Of a DNA stretch of 64,000 bases, positions 32,833 to 42,331 are shown piece after piece. The DNA comes from Lysobacterales bacterium (lineage in GTDB: Bacteria; Pseudomonadota; Gammaproteobacteria; Xanthomonadales; SZUA-5): the NCBI GenBank assembly GCA_022844165.1, contig JALHMH010000012.1, positions 56,056-120,055 on the forward strand, given 5' to 3'. The notes under the pieces were generated by a model. That model had not been told where the DNA came from and made no database searches. It saw nothing but the letters and a program-made list of their open reading frames with translations. Numbering within the stretch: position 1 is the stretch's first letter; every line of letters begins with the position of its first letter. The translations under genes were made by a program, and so were the position numbers.

Positions 32833-34392
32833 ATGCGTTCCTTGTTCGTTACCGTGGGTTTGGTCGTGGCAGATATTGCCTGTGCCGCAACTTCTGTGTT
32901 CTCTGCCAACAACCCGGGCGTCATTGAGGGGCTCGGACGTCAACTCACATTTGACCTTTCGACGCTGACAGGTGAAGTCCGCAGCGCACGCCTGGAGTTG
33001 GACTTCGATTACACGGTTGCCAGAGAACTCACATTGACGCTCAACAGCAATGGCCAGATCTTACCGCTTGCGCAGTTTCCCAGCGTCGGCGGCTCATCGT
33101 CGTTGCGCGGAACCTATCGGTTCGAGGACGGCGCAGTCACGACGTGGCTGCAACTGGAGGCGGCCGCAGGCGGAGGTGTCATCGATTCGCGCGTACCAGC
33201 CCGCGCCTTTCAGAGTCTGGGTGGCGAACAGTGTCTGAACTTGCTCGCCCGATTCATTGAATTCGACATCGATCGGATGCAACCTCTGCGGTTAGACATC
33301 GACCGCTTTGCGGCGCCAGGTCCGGGTGGTGGTTCGATTGCAGCGGCGCGCCTGATCGTCGATACCGAAGCGCCTGACCGCATTGCCTACACCGGTTTCG
33401 ACGAACCATCGGCGCCGATCGTTCGGTGCCTGCGTCCGAGCCTGGACCTCCTCGTCAACGGCATGGTCGATCAGAGCCGCTTGAGCCCTATTGCGCTGAT
33501 CGATTTCGCGGGCGAGAACTTGAGTTGGTTTGTGCGCCAGCGCGTGCCGTTGCTCGACGTAGGGCCGATCCTGTTCGCCAGTTCGGACCAGGAAGTCTAT
33601 GCAGGCCGCTTCGGCGGACGCTCCCGGATGAACTTCGGCGTGTTCGATGCAGCGAGCGGAACGGTCACATTTTCGACCGGCACCGGTGGACGAACGATCA
33701 GTATTGAAGGCGATTGGCTGTCGGTTCCTTATCGAACTTTGCCCGGTGACTACGATGGCGATGGCATCACCGACGTTGCGCTGGCGTACCTGGATGGCGG
33801 CAGCAATCGCTGGATCGCGCGGATTCGCTTTTCGAATACGGGGCAAACCCGGGACTACACGATCGATCCGCGCACCTTCGACCCGAATTCATTCACGTCC
33901 GGTGCCATTGGCTGGGGCGCGGGTCAAGACAGTGATCGCGATGGGCGCGACGAAATCGTTGGGTATGCCGAGTTCTCGGCGGCGGCAGGTATGAGCTATC
34001 TACAGCTGGTGCCCGATCCGAACTCAACCTCCATCACGCTATTTCGTACGGGCAGCTTCGGTCAGCGTGGTGACCAATTGGTGCTTGGAAAGTGGCAGCT
34101 CGCGAGCCACAACGCGATGCGGGTGTTTCGCGTCAATGGCTTTTTGCGGTGGCAACAATTTGGCAGTTCGACAGCCTTCGCCTGGGGTGATCCTGGCGAT
34201 CTACCGATGTCCGTCCATGTCGACAGCGATCTGGTCAATGACATCGCGGTTTTTCGTCCCAGTACAGGGGAGGTTTATGCGATCGCCAGCTCCAACGGCG
34301 CACAGGTGACCATCCCGGCACTGACGGCGCCGGCGCCGCTCATCACGCCATTGGGGTTCTTGCAAGGCGTCACGGCGCCGCTCGAACAGTGA
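32833..34392 (+). CDS. Secreted protein with VCBS/FG-GAP-like repeats
   Basis: A 519-residue exported protein starting at MRSLFVTVGLVVADIACA, a signal peptide. The N-terminal half is beta-rich with no recognised family. The C-terminal half has repeats of the FG-GAP/VCBS beta-propeller type, including LPGDYDGDGITDVALAYLDG, GQDSDRDGRDEIVGYAEFSA and VDSDLVNDIAVFRPSTGEVY, each with a DxDxDG-like calcium loop. Such proteins are surface-exposed or secreted. The open frame extends to 32767, but only this Met begins a signal peptide. It converges on the next gene with a 13-base gap. Confidence 0.8.
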   Translation: MRSLFVTVGLVVADIACAATSVFSANNPGVIEGLGRQLTFDLSTLTGEVRSARLELDFDYTVARELTLTLNSNGQILPLAQFPSVGGSSSLRGTYRFEDGAVTTWLQLEAAAGGGVIDSRVPARAFQSLGGEQCLNLLARFIEFDIDRMQPLRLDIDRFAAPGPGGGSIAAARLIVDTEAPDRIAYTGFDEPSAPIVRCLRPSLDLLVNGMVDQSRLSPIALIDFAGENLSWFVRQRVPLLDVGPILFASSDQEVYAGRFGGRSRMNFGVFDAASGTVTFSTGTGGRTISIEGDWLSVPYRTLPGDYDGDGITDVALAYLDGGSNRWIARIRFSNTGQTRDYTIDPRTFDPNSFTSGAIGWGAGQDSDRDGRDEIVGYAEFSAAAGMSYLQLVPDPNSTSITLFRTGSFGQRGDQLVLGKWQLASHNAMRVFRVNGFLRWQQFGSSTAFAWGDPGDLPMSVHVDSDLVNDIAVFRPSTGEVYAIASSNGAQVTIPALTAPAPLITPLGFLQGVTAPLEQ

Positions 34393-34405
34393 GGTTCTCG
34401 CCAGT

Positions 34406-35464
34406 TTAGCCCAGATCGAAAACGCGTACGCCCGGCAGTGTTCGCAGTGGTGCGGTTCCCAACATCTGCGCTGGCGAGGCAAATCCATCCGGTACCTGTG
34501 CCGATAGCGAACGCTCGACACAAGCTAATGCCGCGAGCACCGTAAAGTCGTAAGGATCAGGACCTTCGACAACACTGCGCATTTTTGCGCCAACTTCGTT
34601 CACGACCTCACCGTAAAGATAACTTCTACGTTTGGCACGTTCATTGGGCTTTGGTCCTTCCGGTGCTTTTGCGACGTGGTCCTCCAGCAACGTGCGCAAA
34701 AAGCCCTTCGCGAACATCTTGCTGTTCTTTAAGACAAAGCGCAGTACTGCAGGAAGTGCGGCATAGCTGCTGATGTGCGGGATGCCGGTTGACTGACCGG
34801 CGCTGATGACGTCTGCTCGCCAGGGGAACAGCACGGCGCGCTGCTGTTTGCCGGGGCCAAAATCGATGCTGCGCGATTGGCTGCCCGGTTCGGCGTTGAC
34901 CAGTTGGCCGGACTTTCTCACGACGCCGCCCTGACCGAGGCTGTCGAGGAACGTCCGCATCGTGCCAGCACTCGCGCTGGCGCCAGCAGAGAAAGCCAGC
35001 AACAACGAAACGGCGTTTGGCTGCCGCTGCTTCAAATGCAGCGCCAGGCAGTCTGTTGGCAAAATCCCGAAGCCTGCGCCAGGCAGCAACATCACGCCAG
35101 CTTCTCTCGCTCGTTCATCGAGTCGCTGCAAAGTTCGGTGATCGGCAACCTCGCTGGCGATATCGAGATAGTGTGCCCCGGTACGCATGCACGCCTGGGC
35201 AAGCGTCGATGCCGTCAACGAGAATGGGCCAGCACAATTGAGAACCAAGCGAATTCCGCTGAGCGATTTATCGATCGCATCGCGCGCGGACATGTCGAAG
35301 GCTCGGTGTTTCAAATCGAGAGAATCTGCGAACGTTTTGACGGCCGCAGCGTCGCGGCTCGACAAGATGACATTGTGTCCGCGGCGTCTGGCTTCCGTTG
35401 CGATCAGGCGACCGGTGTAGCCGGTCGCCCCATAGAGCAGCCACCCAGGCTTGAATGTTGCCAT
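34406..35464 (-). CDS. Saccharopine dehydrogenase-like / trans-acting enoyl reductase family protein
   Basis: A 352-residue NAD(P)-binding protein. The N-terminus WLLYGATGYTGRLIATEARR is a Rossmann motif of the saccharopine dehydrogenase-like family, and LVLNCAGPFSLTASTLAQAC plus ARTGAHYLDI-type sequence (MRTGAHYLDIASEV) are hallmarks of this group. Members include saccharopine reductases and enoyl reductases that serve polyketide synthases, so the exact reaction cannot be read. It follows the M20 peptidase gene by 7 bases on the same strand and is probably co-transcribed. Confidence 0.82.
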   Translation of the reverse strand: MATFKPGWLLYGATGYTGRLIATEARRRGHNVILSSRDAAAVKTFADSLDLKHRAFDMSARDAIDKSLSGIRLVLNCAGPFSLTASTLAQACMRTGAHYLDIASEVADHRTLQRLDERAREAGVMLLPGAGFGILPTDCLALHLKQRQPNAVSLLLAFSAGASASAGTMRTFLDSLGQGGVVRKSGQLVNAEPGSQSRSIDFGPGKQQRAVLFPWRADVISAGQSTGIPHISSYAALPAVLRFVLKNSKMFAKGFLRTLLEDHVAKAPEGPKPNERAKRRSYLYGEVVNEVGAKMRSVVEGPDPYDFTVLAALACVERSLSAQVPDGFASPAQMLGTAPLRTLPGVRVFDLG

Positions 35465-35471
35465 AACGTGA

Positions 35472-36905
35472 TCAAGCCAATACGGCGTTGCCGCCGCGAT
35501 TGGCGTAGTGCTCGTGAATCACCCTGGCCATGCTGGCGGTCAGTTTCTTTCCGGTCGGAATGTGCAAGAACTCGTTCGGGCCGTGGGCATTGGATTTTGG
35601 GCCAAGCAATCCCGTCACGACGAATTGCGCCTCTGGGAATCGCTCCTGGAGCATGTTCATGAACGGAATACTCCCGCCTTCGCCCATCGCGGCGGCGCGT
35701 GGCCCGAAGAATTGCTGGGACGCTTCGTTGACACTCGCACGCAGCCATTCGGCCGTCGCCGGGGCGGCCCAACCTGTACCCGACTTTTCGATTTCGAATT
35801 CGATCCTGGCGCCGTAGGGCGGATCCTTTTCCAACACTTCTTTCAGCCGTGCCGACGCCACATCGCCATGCAGAGTTGGTGGCAAACGCACGGACAATTT
35901 GACGGCCGTGTGCGGGCGAAGTACGTTACCGGCATCGGTCAACGAAGGCAATCCATCGGCTCCGGTGACGCTCAGCGTTGGTCGCCACGTACGATTGAGG
36001 ACCAGTTCTGTAAGGTCATTCGCCATCGGTGTCATACCCGGCAAGAACGGAAATTTGTCGTAAACGGCGGAACCTAGAACGGTCGAAGCTTCCTTCGCTT
36101 GTTCGACGCGTTCGCCTGGGATATCCACGTACAAGGCATCGACCTTGATCTTGCCTGTCACCGGATCCTCGATTCGATCCAACAGTTGTCGGAGCAATCG
36201 GAACGAGCTGGGTACAACGCCGCTTGCGTCGCCGGAGTGCACGCCCTCCTCAAGCACCTGCACGCGAAGCGTGCCACCCGCAAGTCCTCGCAGACTGGTG
36301 GTCAGCCAAAGCTGATCGTAATTTCCACAACCCGAATCCAGGCAAATCACCAAACTTGGCTTGCCGATACGCGGCGCCAGGTGGTTGATATAGAACGGCA
36401 GGTCATAACTGCCAGATTCCTCGCAGCCCTCGATCAGAATAACGCAACGAGCGTGATCCAGGCCGCGTTCTTTCAGGGCCATGATCGCAGTGAGCGACGC
36501 ATAGGTAGCATACCCATCGTCAGCACCACCACGCCCGTACAGTTTGTCGCCAGAAAGGACGGGTTTCCACGGGTCAAGACCGACATTCCAACCGACCATT
36601 TCCGGTTGTTTGTCCATATGACCATAGAGCAGGACGGTATCGTCGCCCTTGCCCGGGATCTCGATGTACAAAAGCGGCGTCCGGCCCGGCAGGTCGACGC
36701 GTTCCACAGTCATTCCGGAAACGGGTTGATCGCGGACCCAGGTTTCCAGGAGCGCCATCGCTTCAGCCATATAACCACGATCTGCCCACTGCAGATCGAA
36801 CATTGGTGACTTATTCGGGATCTTAATGTACGTGGTCAATTGCGGGACGATTTGCTGGTCCCACATGTCGGACACGTAGTCGAGCACTTTTTTGGTGTCG
36901 AACAT
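35472..36905 (-). CDS. M20 family metallopeptidase
   Basis: A 477-residue zinc-dependent dipeptidase or carboxypeptidase. Metal and catalytic motifs are LLYGHMDKQP (His96, Asp98), GRGGADDGYA (Asp129/130), IEGCEESGSYD (Glu162/163), CLDSGCGN (Asp190) and the terminal FLHIPTG His. The middle is the dimerisation domain (about 205-330). The start at 36905 (MFDTKKVLDY) is preferred; the frame runs on to 37070 through sequence with no family similarity. No signal peptide is seen, so it acts in the cytoplasm on short peptides. It forms a two-gene unit with the saccharopine-dehydrogenase-like gene. Confidence 0.92.
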   Translation of the reverse strand: MFDTKKVLDYVSDMWDQQIVPQLTTYIKIPNKSPMFDLQWADRGYMAEAMALLETWVRDQPVSGMTVERVDLPGRTPLLYIEIPGKGDDTVLLYGHMDKQPEMVGWNVGLDPWKPVLSGDKLYGRGGADDGYATYASLTAIMALKERGLDHARCVILIEGCEESGSYDLPFYINHLAPRIGKPSLVICLDSGCGNYDQLWLTTSLRGLAGGTLRVQVLEEGVHSGDASGVVPSSFRLLRQLLDRIEDPVTGKIKVDALYVDIPGERVEQAKEASTVLGSAVYDKFPFLPGMTPMANDLTELVLNRTWRPTLSVTGADGLPSLTDAGNVLRPHTAVKLSVRLPPTLHGDVASARLKEVLEKDPPYGARIEFEIEKSGTGWAAPATAEWLRASVNEASQQFFGPRAAAMGEGGSIPFMNMLQERFPEAQFVVTGLLGPKSNAHGPNEFLHIPTGKKLTASMARVIHEHYANRGGNAVLA

Positions 36906-37120
36906 GGGCTTTCGCTCTTTGGTGTGCTTTAGTTTGTCGAGTCTACCTTGCCAAGGGAACAGCAGGCGGCGTGCTGGCACTTCAAGTTGCGCTTGCATTT
37001 TTCTAAGTCTGCCTGCACCATACGACCCCGTATGGAGCCGCACGGGGTTGGCTCGCCAACATACAATCAATCAATGCTCGCGGTCGTCCGACCGCGTTCA
37101 CGAATCTTGGGAGGGTTCTC

Positions 37121-39064
37121 GTGAAGTTAAATCGTCTGACGCTTGGCGTCACATCCGTACTGCTGTTTCCTCTGACTGTTGGCGCAGCCGATATCGTTCC
37201 TAAGCAATTGGCGGGGCCTCCGGCAGAATTTGCAGCGATGCAGCCTGCGGATCCGGCAGAAGCGGCGGTGCATTCGAAAAGCGCCTTGTTGCCAGTTAGC
37301 CTGGGCGCCGACAAAGCTGGAGGATTCTCCAGTGAAATCGCTTTGCCCGTCGAGAGCGACAAACTAAGATTCCTGGTCTTGAATGGCGGAGCGTTGGATT
37401 GGTCAACGACGATGCGCGCGCCGAATGGCCGTAGTGAAAAGTCTGCGCGCGCACTCGCCACAGATGCACGCCAGGCCGACTTTGGCATCGATAACGCAAC
37501 CCACCCAGCAGACTATTACGCGTTTGATGGCATCAGTGAGGGCACGTGGAAACTCAAGTTGCGTTCGACCAGCGGAGCGACGCGCAACGGCTTTGTCCTG
37601 CTCGAAGGCGATTCGAGCACGCAATTGGTTTCCTATCTGGCGCATCGCAGGCAGCTGGTCGGCGAGTACATTTTTGTGGTTGCGACGGCGACGAACGAGT
37701 CGTCGGACGAATTGAAGTCGGGCCACAACGCAGCACCATCCATGTCGATGTCGATGCGCGTAACGTATCCAACCGGCGACATTTTGACGATCACGATGTT
37801 CGACGACGGCCAGCATAGCGATGGTGCGGCTGGCGATGGCATCTTTGGCGGCCGTTTTTTGGCGGACAAAGCCGGCAACTACCTGGCACAAGTGCGCCTC
37901 GATGGCACGAACGTCGAAGGGCGGCAGTTCGTTCGCACCGCCGAACATCCGATTCCAGTGGTCGAGCGCTCGCTGTCGCTCTCCGGCCACAAAGCCAGTG
38001 CGAGAACGAATTCTGACAGTGCGCGCCTGACGCTGGCAGTGCCAGTTGTGACGACAGAAAAGTCTCAATCGCACTACCGGGGATATGCGGAAGTTTGGGG
38101 AACCGACGGGGCGGGCCAGTGGGTTCCGGTTGCGTGGGTCTCGGGCATGCTTTCCCCGAGCGACGGCATGCTGGGTTTTGGCCTCGACAAACGCTGGATC
38201 GCACTGGCGGGTGCACGCGCGCCGTTCGAGCTTCGAAATGTGCGTTTCGAGGATACCAACGGCTATGTGACGGTTGCTGACGCGAACCGACTGGCGTTGC
38301 AAATGCCGGACCTGACGATTGACAAGGCCGCGCCCGGAAGTATCGCGATCGATGAGGCGATGACCATGGGCGTGCGCCCGGCGTCATTGAATGCAGAAAA
38401 GGGCACTGGAAAGCGTTTGTTACTGGTCCATGGCTATTGCTCGGGCGGTGTCTGGCCGGCTGCGCAGTTCAGCAATGCGTCGACTTTCCTGGACGCCAAT
38501 CAGAACCGGACTCACGACCAGTTTGCGCGTTTGATCTCGGGCTTCGGCAATACGTGGAACTCATTTGGTGTTGTGGCGCACAGTCAGGGCGGCGCAGCTT
38601 CGCTGCATCTGTACAACTACTATTGGAGCGGGCTCGATCGCGCCACCGGCAATCGTTTGATTCAGTCCGTCGGTACGCCATATCAAGGTACCAATCTCGC
38701 CGGCATTCTGGCGACATTGGGATCCTGGTTTGGCGTCGGCTGCTCATCCAACAATGACTTGACCTACAGCGGGGCAAGCGCCTGGTTAGCTGGTATCCCG
38801 ACTTCGTCGCGGGCGAAAGTGAACTACTACACGACCTCGTTTCGCTCGACGAACTGGTGGACAAACGACTATTGCCAGTTCGCGACGGATCTGGTGCTGA
38901 GCGATCCGGAAGACGGCACCACGGAGCAAGCAAAGGGTCAACTCTCTGGTGCGATGAATCGTGGCCACACAACGGGACAATGCCACACCGCTAATATGCG
39001 CGACCCGGCGCAGTACCTCGACTCGTCACGGAACGCGACGATGAATGCGAATGCCGCGCGCTGA
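37121..39064 (+). CDS. Secreted alpha/beta hydrolase (lipase-like) with beta-sandwich N-terminal region
   Basis: A 647-residue exported protein with a GTG start and a strong ribosome-binding site (GGGAGGG). The signal peptide ends near LTVGAADI. Residues about 25-420 are beta-sandwich domains, including a DDGQHSDGAAGDGIFGGRF segment typical of choice-of-anchor/Ig-like domains. The C-terminal hydrolase has LLLVHGYCSGGVWP and the nucleophile elbow VAHSQGGAAS with Ser488. SVGTPYQGTNLAGIL resembles the lid region of bacterial lipases. It probably hydrolyses an ester outside the cell. It is divergent from the M20 peptidase gene across a 215-base gap. Confidence 0.82.
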   Translation: MKLNRLTLGVTSVLLFPLTVGAADIVPKQLAGPPAEFAAMQPADPAEAAVHSKSALLPVSLGADKAGGFSSEIALPVESDKLRFLVLNGGALDWSTTMRAPNGRSEKSARALATDARQADFGIDNATHPADYYAFDGISEGTWKLKLRSTSGATRNGFVLLEGDSSTQLVSYLAHRRQLVGEYIFVVATATNESSDELKSGHNAAPSMSMSMRVTYPTGDILTITMFDDGQHSDGAAGDGIFGGRFLADKAGNYLAQVRLDGTNVEGRQFVRTAEHPIPVVERSLSLSGHKASARTNSDSARLTLAVPVVTTEKSQSHYRGYAEVWGTDGAGQWVPVAWVSGMLSPSDGMLGFGLDKRWIALAGARAPFELRNVRFEDTNGYVTVADANRLALQMPDLTIDKAAPGSIAIDEAMTMGVRPASLNAEKGTGKRLLLVHGYCSGGVWPAAQFSNASTFLDANQNRTHDQFARLISGFGNTWNSFGVVAHSQGGAASLHLYNYYWSGLDRATGNRLIQSVGTPYQGTNLAGILATLGSWFGVGCSSNNDLTYSGASAWLAGIPTSSRAKVNYYTTSFRSTNWWTNDYCQFATDLVLSDPEDGTTEQAKGQLSGAMNRGHTTGQCHTANMRDPAQYLDSSRNATMNANAAR

Positions 39065-39101
39065 TTGTTGGCTTTTTTCATCCCGTTCTTCTGCTGCCCA
39101 G

Positions 39102-39380
39102 GCAGGCTGTTGAGAGACCAGCCTGCTGGTGCGAACCGGCGATGGTTCGCTGATGGATCGAGCATGTTGGGGCCCGGCGGCTGCGCCGCCGGGCCGGAAA
39201 CGCGAAGCGCGGGGTTTTAGCAAGTACTTTGCCGAGCGAAGCCAACAATGCTGGGTGGTCTAAGGCGAAGCCTCGCCAGGGGTTAATTCTTGGAAAGCCA
39301 GTCCGGACGTGCGCCGGACTCGCGACCTCTGCAACGCACCCGAACCCCATTCAAAAAGGGGGCTTCAAACGCCAAAGTCG
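39102..39380. repeat. Dispersed extragenic repeat block (copy A), upstream of rpsO
   Basis: The 567 bases between the hydrolase and rpsO contain no convincing gene. They hold hairpins at 39102-39126 (GCAGGCTG/CAGCCTGC), 39131-39150 (GCGAACC/GGTTCGC), 39171-39195 (GGCCCGGCGG/CCGCCGGGCC) and 39300-39320 (AGTCCGG/CCGGACT). The first two resemble those at 12647-12694. The stretch 39171-39276 is an inverted copy of 31054-31165. The final part (about 39341-39378) resembles 31210-31243 in direct orientation, so the modules have been rearranged relative to copy B. Confidence 0.75.
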
Positions 39381-39476
39381 TTTCGTGGAAACATGGTCCA
39401 CGTTGCCAGCTTCCGCTCGGATAAGGGTTTTGGACGGTTCACGCATTGAGCGGCAAGAACGCGAATGACATCAACA

Positions 39477-39506
39477 TTGTGTTGTCGACCGAACTGCGCC
39501 TACAAT
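39477..39506 (+). promoter_or_regulatory. Predicted sigma-70 promoter of rpsO-pnp
   Basis: TTGTGT at 39477-39482 and TACAAT at 39501-39506 are separated by 18 bases. The -10 box differs from TATAAT at one position. The predicted leader is about 118 nucleotides to the rpsO start at 39632, long enough to hold an S15 autoregulatory structure, though no such structure was verified. Confidence 0.5.
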
Positions 39507-39631
39507 GGGCGGCTTGCCTGGCGACTACATTTCGCCGCAGCTCTCACGTTTTGCTCGGATGTCCGACATGGCAGAGGCCCGACGGGCATCTGGGCTTGAC
39601 GCTTATCTTATTCATAGACAAGGAGTTCATC

Positions 39632-39901
39632 ATGCCTCTGACCGCAGCCCAATCGGGCGAAGTGATCAAAAACCATGCCCGTACCGCAAATGACACTGGA
39701 TCGCCGGAAGTTCAAGTCGCGCTGTTGACTGCTCGAATTGAGCAGTTGTCAAAGCATTTTGAAGGTCACAAGAAAGACCATCATTCTCGTCGGGGGTTGC
39801 TCAAGCTCGTCAACCAGCGGCGTCAGCTGTTGGCGTACTTGAAGCGCAAGGACGATGCCCGCTACCGCGCATTGATCGGAAAACTGGGCCTGCGCCGCTA
39901 A
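39632..39901 (+). CDS. rpsO: 30S ribosomal protein S15
   Basis: An 89-residue small-subunit protein that binds 16S rRNA early in assembly. Key sequences are [40 protein letters not shown] and [12 protein letters not shown], which are nearly invariant. The start follows AAGGAG by 8 bases. pnp follows after 134 bases, the usual bacterial order. The common upstream neighbours truB and rbfA are absent here. Confidence 0.99.
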   Translation: MPLTAAQSGEVIKNHARTANDTGSPEVQVALLTARIEQLSKHFEGHKKDHHSRRGLLKLVNQRRQLLAYLKRKDDARYRALIGKLGLRR

Positions 39902-40035
39902 GCCGAATTAAGCGAACGCCAGCGAGAACGAGACGAGCGACACGATCACCAGACTCACTGACTGATCGGGTCGCTTCGTCATTTCTGGCGACCGTAAAAG
40001 TTTCACAGACGAAAACGACAAAGGAAGAAGAGAAC

Positions 40036-42138
40036 GTGGCAAAGGTCACTAAATCGTTTCAATATGGCGCCCACACGGTCACGATCGAGACGGGTGAGAT
40101 AGCGCGGCAGGCATCGGCGGCCGTCATGGTCAGCATGGGGGACACCGTGGTTCTGGTGACCGTTGTTGGCGACAAACGCGCCAAAGAGGGCCGCGATTTT
40201 TTCCCGCTCACGGTTAACTACCAAGAGAAATTTTATGCTGGCGGGCGCATTCCTGGCGGCTTCTTCAAGCGAGAAGGTCGGCCGACCGAGCGCGAAACGC
40301 TGACCTCGCGTTTGATCGATCGGCCAATCCGGCCATTGTTCCCCGAGGGCTTCTTTCACGACGTGCAAATCATGGCCACCGTGATGAGCATGGATCCTGA
40401 GATTGAGGGCGATATGCCCGCGATGATCGGTGCTTCGGCGGCGTTGGCATTGTCGGGACTGCCGTTCGCGGGTCCGATTGGCGGTGCCAAGGTTGGGTAT
40501 ATCGATGGTCAATATGTTCTGAATCCAACAGCTTCCGAGTTGAAGACCTCGAAACTGGAACTGGTCGTAGCGGGTACCGATAAGGCCGTTTTGATGGTCG
40601 AATCCGAAGCGCAGCTCTTGAGCGAAGATGTGATGCTTGGCGCGGTGATGTTTGGGCATCGTGCGTTGCAAGCCGCGATCGGCGCGATTCGGGAATTGGT
40701 CGCGGAAGTGGGCGTGGCGACATTCGAGTGGGCCAGGCCGGCCGAAATGCCGGCATTGGATGCTGCGGTCAAAGCGGTTGCCGAAGGCCCGCTCAATGCG
40801 GCCTACGATATTCGCGTCAAGCCTGACCGGCGTGCCGCGGTTTCGGCCGCCAAAGCCGACGCGATCGCGAAATTGGGGGACGCCAACGCTAACGATGGCG
40901 GGTGGACAAACGCCCAGGTTGCGCGCAGCTTCGAGAACCTCGAGTACGCACTGGTCCGCAATCGCATCATCGAAGGCCGACCGCGAATTGACGGCCGCGA
41001 TAGCACAACGATTCGACCCATCGCCGTGCGTACCAGCGTGCTGCCTCGCACCCATGGCTCGGCGTTGTTTACGCGCGGCGAGACGCAGGCCATCGCGACA
41101 GTAACGCTCGGAACGGGTAAGGACGCCCAGTTGATTGATGCCGTCGAAGGCGAGTCCAAAGAGACCTTCATGTTGCACTACAACTTCCCGCCGTTTTCCG
41201 TGGGCGAGATCAGCAACATGCTGGCGCCGAAGCGCCGAGAGATTGGCCACGGCCGCTTGGCCAAACGCGGCATCGCGGCTGTCATGCCCAGCGGCGAAGA
41301 ATTTCCGTATGTTGTGCGAGTGGTTTCCGAAGTGACTGAATCCAACGGCTCAAGCTCGATGGCATCGGTATGCGGCGCATCGCTTGCGTTGATGGATGCT
41401 GGCGTGCCGATCAAGGCGCCGGTGGCCGGTATCGCGATGGGTCTCATTAAAGAGGGCGATCGATTTGCTGTGATCAGCGACATTCTGGGTGATGAGGATC
41501 ATCTGGGTGACATGGACTTCAAGGTCGCCGGTGCGCACGAGGGCATCAGTGCGCTGCAGATGGACATTAAGATCGATGGCATTACCGAAGAGATCATGAA
41601 GGTTGCGTTGAGCCAGGCGCGTATGGGACGGCAGCACATTCTGGTCGAGATGGCCAAGGATCTGGACAAGCCGCGACCCGAAATGAGCCTGTACGCGCCG
41701 CGCTTGTTCACCATGAAGATCCATCCTGACAAGATTCGCGATGTGATCGGAAAGGGTGGGGTTACGATCCGCGCAATCACGGAAGAAACCGGAACCTCGA
41801 TCGACATCCAGGACGACGGTACCATCACCATCGCATCGAACAATCAGGCTGCGGCCGATGCGGCGCGCAATCGTATCGAGATGATCACGGCCGATGTTGA
41901 GCCCGGCCGAATCTACGAAGGCAAGGTCGCCAAGCTCATGGACTTTGGAGCGTTCGTGACGATCTTGCCCGGCCGCGATGGTCTGGTGCATGTTTCGCAG
42001 ATTTCCAACGAGCGTGTCGAGAAGGTGTCGGACAAGCTCAAGGAAGGCGATGTGGTGCGAGTCAAAGTGTTGGAGGTCGACAAACAAGGTCGCATTCGAT
42101 TGTCGATCAAAGCGGTGGACGAGGAAACGGTGGCTTAA
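40036..42138 (+). CDS. pnp: Polyribonucleotide nucleotidyltransferase (PNPase)
   Basis: A 700-residue 3'-5' phosphorolytic exoribonuclease, trimeric, part of RNA degradosome complexes. The first RNase PH domain (about 10-140) starts [20 protein letters not shown] and includes [16 protein letters not shown]. The second (about 310-540) has [15 protein letters not shown] and the catalytic-region [22 protein letters not shown] and S1 domains close the protein ([37 protein letters not shown]). The GTG start at 40036 follows GGAAGAAGAG. A strong terminator lies 27 bases after the stop. Confidence 0.99.
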   Translation: MAKVTKSFQYGAHTVTIETGEIARQASAAVMVSMGDTVVLVTVVGDKRAKEGRDFFPLTVNYQEKFYAGGRIPGGFFKREGRPTERETLTSRLIDRPIRPLFPEGFFHDVQIMATVMSMDPEIEGDMPAMIGASAALALSGLPFAGPIGGAKVGYIDGQYVLNPTASELKTSKLELVVAGTDKAVLMVESEAQLLSEDVMLGAVMFGHRALQAAIGAIRELVAEVGVATFEWARPAEMPALDAAVKAVAEGPLNAAYDIRVKPDRRAAVSAAKADAIAKLGDANANDGGWTNAQVARSFENLEYALVRNRIIEGRPRIDGRDSTTIRPIAVRTSVLPRTHGSALFTRGETQAIATVTLGTGKDAQLIDAVEGESKETFMLHYNFPPFSVGEISNMLAPKRREIGHGRLAKRGIAAVMPSGEEFPYVVRVVSEVTESNGSSSMASVCGASLALMDAGVPIKAPVAGIAMGLIKEGDRFAVISDILGDEDHLGDMDFKVAGAHEGISALQMDIKIDGITEEIMKVALSQARMGRQHILVEMAKDLDKPRPEMSLYAPRLFTMKIHPDKIRDVIGKGGVTIRAITEETGTSIDIQDDGTITIASNNQAAADAARNRIEMITADVEPGRIYEGKVAKLMDFGAFVTILPGRDGLVHVSQISNERVEKVSDKLKEGDVVRVKVLEVDKQGRIRLSIKAVDEETVA

Positions 42139-42160
42139 CTTCCTTTGTTGCCCGAACTGC

Positions 42161-42188
42161 AAAAGAGCGCCGGCAACGGCGCTTTTTT
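42161..42188 (+). terminator. Rho-independent terminator of pnp
   Basis: AGCGCCG (42166-42172) pairs with CGGCGCT (42177-42183) around a GCAA tetraloop, flanked by AAAAG upstream and followed by a run of six T. This is a textbook intrinsic terminator and may work in both directions. Confidence 0.9.
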
Positions 42189-42331
42189 GTTAGTCCGTCC
42201 GGCAGCGTCGACTGATGCAGACCACGCGCGCGTGGGCCGGACCGCGCGCTGTCTGTGTTTCGGAACTTCTTTCCGGTTCTTGTGCCGAAGAACGCGTAGC
42301 CTTCATCGCGCCCAACTACGACGACTATTGC

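Noticed and set aside
36906..37070. N-terminal extension of the M20 peptidase
   Set aside because: The added residues are not similar to the family, and the frame runs into the promoter region of the divergent hydrolase.
40003..41250. 415-codon reverse frame within pnp
   Set aside because: Antisense to PNPase, whose whole length is supported by conserved motifs; no family similarity.
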